Assembly: GCF_002865645.1 (NCBI RefSeq)
Contig: NW_020194667.1
Coordinates: 1,883,762-1,947,761, forward strand
DNA: 64,000 nt
DNA from: Hyaloscypha bicolor E
Taxonomy: Eukaryota; Ascomycota; Leotiomycetes; Helotiales; Hyaloscyphaceae
Direction: 5' to 3'
The notes under the pieces are model-generated. The model was not told where the DNA came from, ran no database searches, and was given only the letters and a program-made list of their open reading frames with translations. Below are positions 20,850 through 32,571 of the stretch, piece after piece. The position numbers and the translations under genes were made by a program. Numbering within the stretch: the first letter of the stretch is position 1; every line of letters starts with the position of its first letter.

Positions 20850-21162
20850 GGCATGTTAGTCATTTTCAGCCGCATAATGAGCCGAGCTGACATTTTGAGC
20901 AGTCATCCCTCCAGCCTTGCCGGCAGCCTCGTTCGGTCATCCATCTTCGCGAATACAACGATATGATTTGGACGACACTTTACGCCCGGCATGGCCTTGA
21001 GAAATGAGAGTGCGAACAGATGGGATATAATGGCATGATGGGGCCCGCACGGGAAGGGTGGACACTCGTTTAATTTGGTGAAATGTAGACTGGGTTTGAG
21101 GCGTTCCTTAGAAGGCTGGCCAGAGGGATGGGGGGAAAAGTATTGATAGTAAGAACAGCCAA

Positions 21163-22439
21163 TCATAATTTGGAAGATGGTTTCCTTACCAGGCCTCCGT
21201 TCTCCACTTCGAAGTCTTTACCTCTTTTCCATCCCAGCCACTCCTTCAGCGTGTCTTCACCACCTTCGCCGGGGGAAAGTACGACACCGCTAAAACTTCC
21301 CCCTTCGATTCCAGGGCCTTGCCCTGTAGCAGGGTCTCTCGATAGTGGGCCTTCCGATAAAGCCAAGCCGGGAGTGTCTCGCAGAGTGACTGCCGGCCTT
21401 TGATCTCCCTCTCTGGTTGGGTCTGTTTCTAATTCTCGATAGTCGAGAACCGGCGTGCAGCAGGCATCGGTACCGTCGAACACCTTCTCCCACTCCGATC
21501 TCGATTTCTGCAGGAAAAGCCTCGTGAAGGCGGCTTTCAGCCCAGGCCACGTGTTTCTGTCGTTTCTTGTCTTCTCAATACCCCGACCAGCCAATCCCAA
21601 TCCCTTGATCAACTCCGCAAAGAACTGTGGCTCGAGCGCCCCAACAGCCATATATTGGCCGTCTTTCGTCTCATATGTGTCGTAGTATGGGCACCCACTA
21701 TCCAAGGTGTTCTCTCCTCTTGGTCTATCCCACATCGGCGTCTTCATTAGCATTCTGGGAAGCGTAACAAGATAGGCGCTCCCATCCACCATATTGGCTT
21801 CTACCACCTGACCCTTTCCGCTCTTCTCTCTTGCCAATAGCGCAAGTAAGATGCCTTGGAACAATGTCGCTCCTCCACCAGCAAAGTCTCCAAGGATGTT
21901 CGCAGGTGGGAGAGGTTTGTCTCCTTTGCGTCCCAGCATTGCCAATGCCCCTGAGACGGCGATGTAGTTTATATCGTGCCCGGCCATATCTTTGTACCTG
22001 CCGTCGCGTCTGAATCCCGTCATGCGCCCGAGTATTATCCTCGGATTGAGACTGAGAAAGACACCGGGCCCGAGTCCCAGCTTCTCAAGGACCCCGGGTC
22101 TGAAGGGGTCGATAACGATATCTGTGTGTGGGATGAGAAACTTGATGAGGGCGATCCCAGAAGCGGATTTAAGGTCGACAGCGATCGAGGATTTGTGCCG
22201 CGTGAGGAGGTCGTTGGTTGGTGGAGGGAGCTCAGAGGAGGATGAATGCGTGAGATTGGTGATCGCACGATCGATACGGAGGACGGAAGCTCCATTGTCC
22301 GCGAGGAGGAGGCCAGCGAAGGGTCCTATGGAAGAGCTTAGCTGCATCTTTATTAAGGGGGTGAGGGGCTGAACTTACCTGGAGCTAGGCCAGCGAATTC
22401 CAAGACATGAAGACCTGTCAATGGAGGTGGCCCCGTCAT
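21163..22439 (-). CDS. CaiB/BaiF family CoA-transferase / alpha-methylacyl-CoA racemase-like enzyme
   Basis: Two exons (22439-22379, 22325-21163) give 407 codons. The N-terminus MTGPPPLTGLHVLEFAGLAP and the DNGASVLRID strand are hallmarks of the fold. The racemase-type residues are present: His in GHDINY, Asp in ILGDFAGGG and Glu in GALEPQFF. In animals this branch epimerises 2-methyl-branched acyl-CoAs before beta-oxidation; relatives move CoA between acids. The three residues favour the racemase branch, but the fungal substrate is unknown. A peroxisomal or mitochondrial site would be expected. The C-terminus (RKPSSKL) ends in S-K-L, a type 1 peroxisomal targeting signal, which fits peroxisomal fatty-acid breakdown. 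Confidence 0.92.
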
Positions 22440-23275
22440 CGCAGTGGTTCATGAAGCTGTCTGCAGGTTAATTGGAAGAAAATAGGGGAGCAAATATCAT
22501 GGCCTGGAGGAGGGCGTGCCATCATGTTTTTAAAACATGTCCTGTGGTGTTGATCTCCAGAGGGGAGAAGGTTGAACCGAGGTCAAGTTCGGCGGCAGGG
22601 GTTGAGACCAGTCACGTGCAGATGTCCACGGGAGATGCACATCTAGCTAACTAGATCAAAATGACCTTGATCAATCACAAAATAAGAAATGGGTAGTCTT
22701 CTCAGTCCATAAATAACTTGGAAGGCGGCCTCGAGTCTTGGTGCTAGCCTCTTAAATGTTCAATCTTAGCTCATCTCGTCATTAAGGTTAAGCGAGCTGC
22801 TCAGGATCTTCATCAAACAACACATCACAAGGCCAAATCGTCGTCATCAACCTCAACCACAGCCGAGCGACGCCACAGAAAGTAACGAGAGGATATAACT
22901 CTCAATCCGGCGCTGCGGGAGCCAAACGCGGCCGTTGACGCCAGAAGTTCATCTCCGAGATTTGAGCATCCACTTCGAGCTGGAAGATATTTCAACCTTT
23001 CAAGCCATCTATTCATGCTTTCACCACGCCAGTCAAGTTAGCATCGCCGCTCTATGTAATCGGTCTTGGATATATCCTTAAGACTCTTTTGACACTCTGC
23101 TTGCAGAAGCTGATCTGTTCCTTTGAACACGACGCGTCCAGGTTCATCACTCAACCACTCTTCGGTATGGCCCTCTCGAATAGAACACGAGAACGAAAAA
23201 TTAATTATAAATGCTAGGAATTTCCAATTGGTATCCCGTGGCAGGCTTCCTTCGAGCAGTCCAAACATATCCACT
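22440..23275. promoter_or_regulatory. Divergent upstream region
   Basis: This lies between the starts of the CoA enzyme (-) and the unknown gene (+). It contains a TCACGTG element near 22613. Short frames are present but none is convincing. Confidence 0.35.
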
Positions 23276-24103
23276 ATGCTTCAGTCCTCGAGTCGACGGA
23301 TTAGCGCAACATCGCCCCAAAATCTGATCACGTGGTCTATGTGGATTCCAGGGTACAGGTACCACCGTAGATTCCGTAATGACCCACGGTTTCACCCGAA
23401 TCTATACCATCCCAGCTTCTCTGTTGGATTCCAGGTGCAAACTTCACCAGACGACACAATCAATATGCTTCGTCAAAAATACGTCCAACCTGGACAACAC
23501 GTAGATCGCTGGGAACGTTTGAGGGCATTTTCAGCCTTTCCAATGAATTGTCAAGAGTTCTGCGAATACATACTAGCTGAGGTGGCGTCCAAGCAGGACC
23601 AATTCAGTCTGACCATTGGGCGTCCTTTCTATTGGAGGCCAACACAACAGGATCATCCCTCTATCATTCGCTTTGCTATAGCTCCATCACCCATTCTCCT
23701 GGAGCTGTACGACTTGCTGAGTGATAAGTTTCTCCAGATCCAAAAGCGAATGCTCAAAGGTGGTACTCATCATGACCCTTCGAAGTTACCTTTCCGAACC
23801 CTAAATCCATCTCCATGGCGAGCAGGCACATACCTCCCTAGCGTTCGCATTTGCAAGCTTCCGGAAAGGATCCTTTTCAAGGGCCTCAAAGAAATAAAGG
23901 AGCAGTACCCAGATGGCGTTGGGGAGGTGAAGATCACTGGATTTGTTCTTAGCCGAGATGCAAGGAAAGAACACTTCCAAAACCTTGGGGATGGAAACGT
24001 GCCTTTCAAGTTCTTCCCATTTCGAGAGACCTTGGAAAGAGAGAAAGATAGTAAAATTGCTACCGATCCACAAGTTGGCACCCAGTCCGCGGATGTCGAG
24101 TGA
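23276..24103 (+). CDS. Uncharacterised protein (275 aa)
   Basis: One exon of 276 codons including the stop. I do not recognise a named domain. The protein looks conserved rather than random: it has ordered aromatic and charged blocks (GYRYHRRFRNDPRFHP, FSVGFQVQTSPDD, FPMNCQEFCEYI, RPFYWRP, FAIAPSPILLELYDLLSDKFL) and no low-complexity runs. A later block, TYLPSVRICKLPE followed by VGEVKITGFVLSRD, has the beta-strand look of a 2H phosphoesterase-type fold, but the two H-x-T motifs are not visible, so I do not assign it. The start could also be the ATG at 23339 (MWIPGYRY). No signal peptide or membrane segment is visible. Confidence 0.65.
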   Translation: MLQSSSRRISATSPQNLITWSMWIPGYRYHRRFRNDPRFHPNLYHPSFSVGFQVQTSPDDTINMLRQKYVQPGQHVDRWERLRAFSAFPMNCQEFCEYILAEVASKQDQFSLTIGRPFYWRPTQQDHPSIIRFAIAPSPILLELYDLLSDKFLQIQKRMLKGGTHHDPSKLPFRTLNPSPWRAGTYLPSVRICKLPERILFKGLKEIKEQYPDGVGEVKITGFVLSRDARKEHFQNLGDGNVPFKFFPFRETLEREKDSKIATDPQVGTQSADVE

Positions 24104-24699
24104 GATGCTAGTTGCTTACACAATCGTTCGGTTCGATCACATCACTGCTCGTTCCTCCGCTCAATAAATGTGCGGCTTTCGATTCGCGCACGGTACGCAG
24201 GATTGTAGATGACTTTGCATCCCACCCGAAGAGACTCGAGATTCAGCACAAACTCCCCTGATTGGGTCGGCATTTGCTTGCCCTTCCTTCGTGGAAGATG
24301 ATTCCACCACCTATCATGGGACCAAAGGTGTCAATGGAAATTAATAATCCAAGATTCTGCATCAAACTGGCACCTTAATTTTGTAATTATTGTGAAAAAT
24401 CCGTTCGCAGAAACCTACCAGGAAGGCTCTCTCTCAGCTTGCTTTAGCTTGGAAGAATTGTTCCGCGGCCTAAAGTGCTGGTGGCAAACCACGCCTGGGC
24501 CTCGCGCTGAAGGCATTCAGCGACTTTACTTTTTCTCGAGCCCCGCCACCACAACCTCACCCGATCTCCAGCAATTTGATCCAACTGACGCCATTCAACA
24601 TCTTCGGACCTGTTCTTGCGTGTGAAGATTGAACCTCCCGGATCCGAGAGAACACTGTTATGACAAGGCGTTCCCGCCTCCTCGAACATCGACGGCTTG
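24104..24699. other. Intergenic, no gene seen
   Basis: Short broken frames only. It may hold the lost N-terminus of the HET relic that follows. Confidence 0.4.
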
Positions 24700-26162
24700 T
24701 GAGCAGAAACCATTACCACAGATTTGTCTCATACATTTCGAGACGCAATTGCTTTCACTCTTTCATTGGGTCCTGGTGATATATGTATTGATTTCGCTTT
24801 GCATCATTCAAGATTCTGAGGACGACTGGCGTGTTGAAGCCGCAAGGATGGGAGACGTCTACAAATATGCTTGGGCAACATTGCCGCAACCGAGGTTCAG
24901 GATGACAAGTGGGGACTTTTTACGGATCGTAATCAGAGCCAAGTTGAAGTTATGTTGCCAAAAGTCTTCTGGGTAGAGCCGAAATCGCCCAAAGAAAAGG
25001 TAAAGACCACTATGTGGGATATTCGTCATCCCAACCCAAGCCAGCAGAGAGCACGCTTCAAGTTGGCTGTCTCCGAGAAGCTGAACCGGCTTTGACAGTA
25101 CCCTCTGGGAGCTCAACATCACACACTCCAATCTCCTTCGAAGACGTTGGGTCTTGCAAGAACGCATTCTTTCAGCAAGAGTACTCTACTTCACAGGTTC
25201 TCATGCCTTCTACGATTATTAGCAATTTCCAGCCTGCGAATCTTTCCCGAAAGGAACCCCACGCGGGATGCATTCCGCAGCTTTCAATGGACGGGTTGGT
25301 CCGCCAACGAAAACAATATCAGGTGCTGATCCATGGCCAAGCGCTTTCATAGCATAGGAGATTATTTAGGGTGGATACATCGAGTTCATACGATACTTGA
25401 AAGGGACGAACTGATTGCTATCTCTGGTCTGGCTAGCTGGGTGAAAGAGTTCACGCGTCGATATCTAGCGGGCCTTTGGGAAACCAATCTCATACACCAG
25501 CTCCTGTGGACGTTGTAGACCGAGAATGTACGCCCTAGCACATTTCAAGCACCATCTAAGTCATGGGCTTCAACCGTTGGTCCGGTCTTGCTAGGACTTA
25601 TAGCACTTCAAAGCAACTGGAAGGAATACAGACCTGTAGCTGGCATCCTACATGTCAGCGTGACGACGACCGGTGGAACTGAAATGGGATTTGTGATTGA
25701 TGGATATGTTCGACTGAAGTCACGAATTATTCCAGGCTTTTTCATTACCTACTTGGACATCCTACGTGGCCCAAAATTCAAGTAAGGGTAGAAAGAGGTA
25801 ACCCTGACTGTCATATTGTGCACTGGCTAGATATCGAGAAGGATGACACTTCGGGCGCTTCCTACTTGAGTCCAATCCTTTCCCACAACGTCAAACCTGG
25901 GGAACGTTCTGTGCATGGCCTTATCTTGAAGCCGGCTGACCGGAGGAGCGGAGAGTTTTAGGGCAGTGAAGTTTTTATCGTCCGTGACAAGGCTGCCATT
26001 TATGCCTTTCTTGGAAAAGCTGGCGAGGAAGAAAGAAGTCAGATCAGAGCGCAGGACTTACTGTACGAATCCGCCACTGTTCCTAAACTTGGTGTATCAG
26101 ACTCCCTTCCGCTAAGATTTTACGACGTCGAGGACGATACGTATACGATCACGATTGCATGA
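24700..26162 (+). pseudogene. Decayed HET-domain (heterokaryon incompatibility) gene
   Basis: Pieces of a HET protein follow in order but in shifting frames. They include SHTFRDAIAFTLSLG, then LCIIQDSEDDW with EAARMGDVYKYAW, then GNIAATEVQDDKWGLF in another frame. RRWVLQERILSARVLYF follows, with a stop shortly after it, then ERDELIAISGLASWVKEF, AGLWETNLIHQLLW, and a C-terminal part ending in DVEDDTYTITIA before the stop at 26160. Several frameshifts and stops interrupt it. In intact form such proteins trigger cell death after fusion of unlike hyphae; this copy cannot encode a full protein. Confidence 0.85.
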
Positions 26163-26169
26163 GTTTACC

Positions 26170-26838
26170 TGGCAACCAATAGGAGATTGAACTCCTGAGA
26201 GACTTGGGTTAGAGGACAAATTTTCAGGAGTATTTCAGTAGGTTCGATCAGCAGCCATTCGAATATCTCAATACTTACCCAAAGGTCCCCGTCAACAACG
26301 TAATCTTCATGGCTGCCCAGCCAGCCAACTTTATGCAAGCGGATTTCGACGAGCACTGGAGGCATTCACCATTAGTTGGATATCTACGGCACATCCTTTC
26401 ACCCAGTCTTTCCTCCGTCGCTTGCGAGGAGCTGAAGCCAGTCAAACATCTTCCCCTGCTGTAGTCGACACCCTGAACACCGTCTGCGCCTACTCTCGGC
26501 GTTCCCACGTTCTCTTCTTACGGTGCTAGAAAAGCTGTCTCTACACGTTGGTATGAATTCGTCCCCGACAACGTTCCAGAGAGCTTCACCTCCATCCACA
26601 CTGGAGCAATCAAGACCTCATGGGCCTCAAGTCCGGGCTTGATGGTGTCTTCCCCGGCACAGACTGCAAAATCGGTGGAGACTTTGCGGTATGCCCGGGT
26701 ATGTGCTGCATTTGAGGAAGCGAATTTCTTGTTTGTATGTCCTACGTGGGGCAACCGGAATATGGTGAGCTGGTTGAGACAGGAGACGAGATTCTCATCG
26801 AGGATTTGTATAGAACGTCGTTGACTATTCTTGCTTAA
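26170..26838 (+). pseudogene. Decayed short-chain dehydrogenase/reductase
   Basis: Readable fragments are VPVNNVIFMAAQPANFMQ, then in another frame AVVDTLNTVCAYS, then SSYGARKAVSTRWYEFV and SFTSIHTGAIKTSWA. These match the order of SDR elements: the strand after the cofactor site, the S/Y-x-x-x-K centre (Y-G-A-R-K) and the HPG-like loop (here H-T-G). The Rossmann start with the Gly motif is missing, and at least two frame changes and several stops are present. It directly follows the HET relic. Confidence 0.65.
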
Positions 26839-27381
26839 ACACGGAGTTGTGCAAGACCTTTTTTAATCTGGAAAAAGGATGAAAAACAATTTTCAAATGC
26901 CCATTTGATTTCTTGACAAGACATTCGTGCTCTAAGACTTATAAAGTACAGACGCGTGGACGAATCTACGGCTATAAGTCAATCCGAGTTCGCCGCGCTC
27001 CCCCTTAATCCTATCTATTACTTTCCTTCATTTCGGATACTCAAACACATCTCGAATCCCGCTCTACCCTGATCATTCCAGAATATTATTCAACACCTCG
27101 GCTTCTCTCCATCGTAAAGTTGCTAATCGAACCCGAGGCAATGGACAGGGCGGAAGTAAGCCCGTTTCCCAAGTGGTATCTGTTGGGAGAATATCCAAAC
27201 TCCGTTGCAGGAGAAGCGAGAGCAGGCTGCGTCAGTTCGTGGACTGAGACCGGGTTGCTCGACGGTCTCCCCTGAGGCGGGAAACGATTACCGAAGAGGT
27301 AGGCTACCGTCCCTGCGTGCTTCCAAAGGCTCAAGTGAGTCAGGCGACTGCGCAAGTGACCAACATTTAGTTGCAAAGGAT
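26839..27381. other. Intergenic, no gene seen
   Basis: This is the 3' flank of the helicase gene and the end of the SDR relic. Nothing was recognised. Confidence 0.4.
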
Positions 27382-30360
27382 TCAGAACAGATTCGACTGA
27401 AGGAACCTCTGTGAAAGCGGGACCTGCTTCCCCTCTCCCCCATCTTGCTCTTTATCGTCGTGCTCTTCCTGATCGTTCCCTTCCAGATCGCTCTCTTCAT
27501 ATCCATTCGCACTTTCAGCGTCCAAAGCTGCCTGCATCCCGCCCGTCCACATCTCATCCTCCTGACTGACAACCTTCAATGCCCTCGAGTTAGACAAGGT
27601 TGAATCTTGCTCTTGAGCCAATAGAACCTTCTCAAGCCTAGTCAGCTCAATGTTTTCCCTATCCTGTACAAGTCGGTCAGCCTCGCCAGCCACCAAGCCA
27701 TTGCGGTCACAAAAGTCCAAGAAAGCTCTCCAATCCGGATCGAGGAGCAATATCTCCCTCCTCCCAATGACAATCAACCCAAACTTTGCCCTCGTAAGTG
27801 CGACGTTCATCGCGTTTGGCATGCCGATGAGACCCCAGTTGGCTTTCTGGTCACTTTCTACAAAGCGCGGCTTGGACCGAGTCGTGCAGATGATGACGAC
27901 GCCACGCTCGAGGCCTTGGAAGGCTTCCGTGGGCCCGATGTCGACGTCCCAGAGAGAGCCAAACCGCGCCTCCCGGATAGTGCGACGCAGACATGCGACT
28001 TGAGCTTTGAAAGGAGACATGATGCACACCTCTTTCTGCGCTACTAGCCCGCTTTGGACCAGACGAGCAGCATAGGCACAGGCAAGTTGGGCTTCGCCAA
28101 CATTATACCACCCTCCGTTGTTTAAGTCCATATCATCTTCTGAATCGCTGATGTGAAGAAGCACTGGCCATTTTCTTCCCCGCCATTCAGACCAAGACGT
28201 CAGACGATCGGTGTCATCAGCCTCGGGCTCAAGGGTATCGAAGTAGAACAACGATGACGGGACGGCGAGAATTGCAGGATGCGACCTGTAGTTGCGGATC
28301 AGGTTTGCAAAAGCCGGGCGGGCGATGGGAAGCATGGATTTATTGAGAACCTGTGGCGCTCGCTCTCCGGTCTTCCCCCGTGCAAGTGGGTGGTCAGCAT
28401 ATACCGGTCGGGCGAAGAGTCGTGCGAAGAGCGAGGTCTTTAGCGGCGATGAAGGAAGTGAAGTGCGTGGGCCGAGTTGGTGCTCGTCGCCAGCCATGAT
28501 AAACAAGGGCTTGAATGCGAGCTTGACAGGTCCCGAGGGAGGTGCCACGATGGAAAGTGGAATCAGAGCCTCTGGCTCCATGGCTTGAGCGGCTTCGTCG
28601 ATGATGAGTGCTGTCCAATGCAAGTCGACCTGCGAAGGCGGAGCAGCGTATGGATTGATGACCGTGCGTAGCCCATATTCGGCAGCGAAGAGGTCAGCGT
28701 TCGTCACTCGCGAGTGAAGGAGCAGCGAGGCGTCGCGGCATGTGGTGATAACGAGTTTACATGACATAAGCTGCTCGAATTTTGGCAGGTCGAATTTATC
28801 TTGTGCAATGCAGCAGAAGGGCAGAACTGCACCAGGTACTTCAGCAAATGTACGCGATGGCCTATTTAACCTCAATAGTTCGGTCGAGTTAAAGTGAGAG
28901 CTGATGCGTTGAACAATCATATCTGCTGCCGGGTCTGATGGTGCGCAGAACAGAACGTGAGAGACCCCGTCGACGCTTTTAACGAGTTGGAGCGCAACTT
29001 CGACTAGAGTCTTTGTCTTGCCAGTGCCGGGAGGTCCAGATACCAAAAACGGAAGAGTCCCATAGTTGTGCGAGCAAATACTCCCGATAGCTTTCATCTG
29101 CTCCCAGTTGAGCTGCTGATCGAAGAACGCTTGCTTGAAAGACCCGCGGTTGAGCATTGTCTGCACATCGCAGTCGGCTTCGACAGGGAAAAGCATTGAT
29201 TGAAGCCAAGGGGTGTTGGGAGGACCTCCGAGGTTGAGGGGCCCACCAGAGCCCGAAGACGGGTTGGAAGAGGAGGCTTGTGACTGGTTGGGGACTCCAT
29301 TCGTAAGTTGATATCTGGTTATATAGGCATGTCTAAGAGCTTCCTGGATGATGGGCAAAACATGCTTCATTGGCAGGTATCGGTTGCTCGGAACGGGAAA
29401 CTGAACGTTGAATTTCAACCCATCCGGCCGCGAAAATGAGTATCGCATGTCAGGGCTCCCGTCTATTTTGACCACCAACCTGCTTTCTTTCCGCCGGACA
29501 GCCAGAACCCGAGCATTATAAATAATTCCTGTCCACCCAGGTGCTGGTTCGCCTCTCCATCGACCTCCTGGTGCTGGAAAGCCCTGCGGCTGAAGCTGAC
29601 TCCGATTGAACAGAATAGGTTGAGTCATCCAAAGCTCCATTCCAAGTAGCCTTCCCGCGTGGTCATAAATCAGCTCGCGAAGCTGGATAATATCGTCTCC
29701 CTCGACATACGGGCTGTTTTCTCGGAGGCCAGGAACGAGGAAAGAACATGTTGTCTCACTAGTGTCGTGAGTCAATGTGGTTATGTCATGCCCAAATAGC
29801 GAGTAAGACTCGTTCTCCAGCTTCTGGGACTGGATCTCGGCCTCAAGGTGATATCGGAAGTACGACTCGTATCCTGTATTGACGGTGTTGTCCACCAGGC
29901 TGCAGAATGCATTCATGGGAGGAGGTCCTATAGGACGAGGTATCACCGGTAGAAAATCCCAGCCGATACAACGGCCAACGTATGCTCCAAAATCGATCTG
30001 TTTGATCCCTGGAGTATTGACCTCGTGTCCATTCAGCTGGTTTAGGATAGAAAAAGCTTCTGGGACAAAAGGGCGCGCATAGATATCGAAATTATGGCCA
30101 TGGCCACTGCTTTCTTCTGGAGATTTCCGTTCTGTTCCTGGTAGTGGAGGGAATTCTTGCCTATTTGCAAATGCTGGTGGTGTATTGAGCGGAAGTTGAG
30201 CATCCTTCGTGGTAGGGTGAGGTGCAGGCGGTACAATTCTGGCTGGCTGCTCCTTTTGCGAGACGGGAGTAGGACGAGGCTCGCCAGATTCAGGGTGTAC
30301 AATCAATACTGCTTTCGACTGGGGTTGCCGGGCGAACAGGGGCTGTGTCTGTCGCCTCAT
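27382..30360 (-). CDS. Superfamily 1 RNA helicase, Upf1-like (MOV10 / Hrr1 / SAD-3 type)
   Basis: One intronless exon of 992 codons. Helicase motifs are ordered and intact: G-P-P-G-T-G-K-T-K-T near residue 441, I-D-E-A-A-Q near 583, AGDEHQLGP, NYRSHPAI near 687, the FQGLE segment and NVALTRAK near 851. The N-terminal 400 residues carry a beta-rich region typical of Upf1-like enzymes. The tail is very acidic (Glu/Asp-rich, ending QRFLQSNLF). The DEAA box and single-exon layout fit helicases of RNA silencing such as fission yeast Hrr1 and Neurospora SAD-3, which act with Argonaute; that assignment is inferred from motif style only. I start at the ATG at 30360; upstream codons are open but begin with TTG. 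Confidence 0.85.
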   Translation of the reverse strand: MRRQTQPLFARQPQSKAVLIVHPESGEPRPTPVSQKEQPARIVPPAPHPTTKDAQLPLNTPPAFANRQEFPPLPGTERKSPEESSGHGHNFDIYARPFVPEAFSILNQLNGHEVNTPGIKQIDFGAYVGRCIGWDFLPVIPRPIGPPPMNAFCSLVDNTVNTGYESYFRYHLEAEIQSQKLENESYSLFGHDITTLTHDTSETTCSFLVPGLRENSPYVEGDDIIQLRELIYDHAGRLLGMELWMTQPILFNRSQLQPQGFPAPGGRWRGEPAPGWTGIIYNARVLAVRRKESRLVVKIDGSPDMRYSFSRPDGLKFNVQFPVPSNRYLPMKHVLPIIQEALRHAYITRYQLTNGVPNQSQASSSNPSSGSGGPLNLGGPPNTPWLQSMLFPVEADCDVQTMLNRGSFKQAFFDQQLNWEQMKAIGSICSHNYGTLPFLVSGPPGTGKTKTLVEVALQLVKSVDGVSHVLFCAPSDPAADMIVQRISSHFNSTELLRLNRPSRTFAEVPGAVLPFCCIAQDKFDLPKFEQLMSCKLVITTCRDASLLLHSRVTNADLFAAEYGLRTVINPYAAPPSQVDLHWTALIIDEAAQAMEPEALIPLSIVAPPSGPVKLAFKPLFIMAGDEHQLGPRTSLPSSPLKTSLFARLFARPVYADHPLARGKTGERAPQVLNKSMLPIARPAFANLIRNYRSHPAILAVPSSLFYFDTLEPEADDTDRLTSWSEWRGRKWPVLLHISDSEDDMDLNNGGWYNVGEAQLACAYAARLVQSGLVAQKEVCIMSPFKAQVACLRRTIREARFGSLWDVDIGPTEAFQGLERGVVIICTTRSKPRFVESDQKANWGLIGMPNAMNVALTRAKFGLIVIGRREILLLDPDWRAFLDFCDRNGLVAGEADRLVQDRENIELTRLEKVLLAQEQDSTLSNSRALKVVSQEDEMWTGGMQAALDAESANGYEESDLEGNDQEEHDDKEQDGGEGKQVPLSQRFLQSNLF

Positions 30361-30627
30361 GGTGTTAGCATTGTAAAGGCAACGTACAAGGTTTCGCAGC
30401 AGGTCGGGCGAGTACAGGTACAAGGCAGCGTAGTCGGAATCGCATGTTGGAAGTGCTTTCTAAAAATAAGACAAGGCTGAGACTCCGTGGCGATATCACG
30501 TGCCCTCTCGGTACAGTGCTCCCGTTTAAGCCTAGCCGGCTCAGTGTCTCAACCCCACTTTAAAAAAGGGGATGTCGCGAAATCCACCTCTTCATCTTTA
30601 GCAGAAACATTACCGCCCCGCAAAACA
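30361..30627. promoter_or_regulatory. Compact divergent promoter, helicase / F-box gene
   Basis: Only 267 bases separate the two start codons. A CACGTG palindrome lies at 30497-30502, a likely bHLH-type site. An imperfect palindrome (CCCCACTTTAAAAAAGGGG) lies at about 30552-30570. Confidence 0.45.
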
Positions 30628-32571
30628 ATGCTAGACCTCATCCCCCGCGAGATTTTGAGTGCAATTATTGATCAGGTCTTACATCTCACTGCACGCGGTT
30701 CTCTGTATGTTTTCTGATGACTCTAGATTCCGCACAACCAAGACCGCAGCAGGATCAGTCGGGTTTCCAAGAAACTCTATGCTCTTGTTCTTCCCACCTT
30801 GTACGAGTCAATTACAATAACCTCTAGAGATGAGTCTAATTTGGAGCAAACGGATATTGATAAATTTCTACGTACTGCCAATCGAGACTACTTCAAAACT
30901 ATGAAAAGTATCTCGTTCCTCGCACCGATACAAACAAACGACCAGTTTCGTTGTATCCACTTCAAACTCCTCGAGACAGATCGAGAGGCTCTAGATGACA
31001 GAGATGACTCACTTATGTCGAAAATTGATAGCCTTGGGGACTTGATGCCCCAGATCAGGCCTCTGTTTCAAGGTTTACAAGACAACCTTCTAAGAAGCTT
31101 TCAGTATGTTAAGTGACGCAACAAATATCCATTATTACTTCTGATCCATGATGCTAGTTGGCATCTTGGTACTTGCATCCCTAAGGATATCCTTGGCCCA
31201 GGTGGATACTTGCCCACAAGGCAACGCGGAATCGAAGACTTGTCCTTGATAACAGGTGATCCCTGCATCCTACCGAAGAAAGATTGGGAGTATCAAATAA
31301 CTCTCACCGAATTCAAGTCGCTAAAGAAATTCTCCTGGTCTGGTGGGCTTTCGAGGGAATACTTTACTGCCCTTCGAGATATGTTACGCTCTCAATCAAC
31401 CAACCTCGAAGTTCTCAAAATTGATCTCATTGACTGGTGGGATGCGCAATGGAACTGGTGTGCTGATGACTACGAGTTGCAACTTTGGATCAGAGATCAC
31501 AACTTCTTCGGAGAAAGAGTGTTGGGACTTGCTCCAGGCGAAACGCCATTGCCATTCTCTACTCTGAAGTCCCTATCATTTTCCTCTGTCAATTTCCACG
31601 ATGTGGGTCTGGAAATAGCACAACTGTTTAATATAGGCAGGCTGCATTCTCTAAACTTACGGGATTGTCCTCATTCTGGGTCACTGCTCAGGAAGGTAGT
31701 GGAGTCGGGCGAACCTATAAATCTTCGTTCCCTCGAGCTGGTAATACAACACAACAGCAATGATTCATATCGTAAAGAAGTGGACGAAGACTGGATTGCT
31801 CCCTTCCTCGATTCATTCGAAGGTCTCAGGAAACTTCATCTTCTTGTTTTGAATGGCAAGGGCGTTGCGACCACGCATCGATACTGGCCTTCCATATTCC
31901 ACCACAAGAAAACTTTGACAAGGCTTGTCTATCACGAGCAACGCATTGATTTCGATTTGTTGGATTGCAACACAGATATGGACAACGATAAGATTCTAGA
32001 TCTTTTTACGCAGATGAATCTTGCGTGTATCGGACTCTGCCTTTCTCCTCTTATACCGACGGTAACCAATCTCGAATGTCGTCTAATCCCGTGTTTTACA
32101 TCCAGAAGTAATTGGCTAACTTTGTGCATCACTACATAGGATGAAACCTTCTCGCAGGTTACACTGGAGCAACTCAGCACTCTTAAATTCCTCTGCCTTC
32201 GAACCACTTTGAACTCAGAGCTCGAACACCCTGTCGAGTCTATCGTTGATGAAACTAGCACCATTTATGCATTTGCAACATGGGCATTTCATACGTTCCC
32301 TAACCTTCTCTTTATCGCATTCGGCGATTTTTCCTATGGCCGTCGATCTGCATTGAATCAAGAGATTCTTCACAGATACCCTTTCCCTGGTGTGGAAAGC
32401 AATAGCGAATCTTCTAACCTCCGGCCAGTCGAATCTCAGAATCAAACTCGGTTCCTCGATGGGTTCCGGCAATTGCATCCCAGGGACTTTAGATATTCGG
32501 GCCATCTTGAGCAATTCCGAGATGTGCTGGAGGCTTGCCCAGCAGATCCTCTTTATAGGAAAGATTTCTAA
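30628..32571 (+). CDS. F-box protein with leucine-rich-like C-terminus
   Basis: Four exons (30628-30704, 30753-31103, 31158-32061, 32140-32571) give 587 codons. The first 45 residues form an F-box (LIPREILSAIIDQVLHL, then RVSKKLYALVLPTLYESI), split by the first intron. F-boxes bind Skp1 and link targets to SCF ubiquitin ligases. The rest has the hydrophobic spacing of degenerate leucine-rich repeats seen in fungal F-box proteins (LKSLSFSSVNF, LHSLNLRDCP, LRSLELVIQ, LRKLHLLVL). The target is unknown. Three introns of 48, 54 and 78 nt all restore frame exactly. F-box genes of this kind form large variable families in these fungi. Confidence 0.85.
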
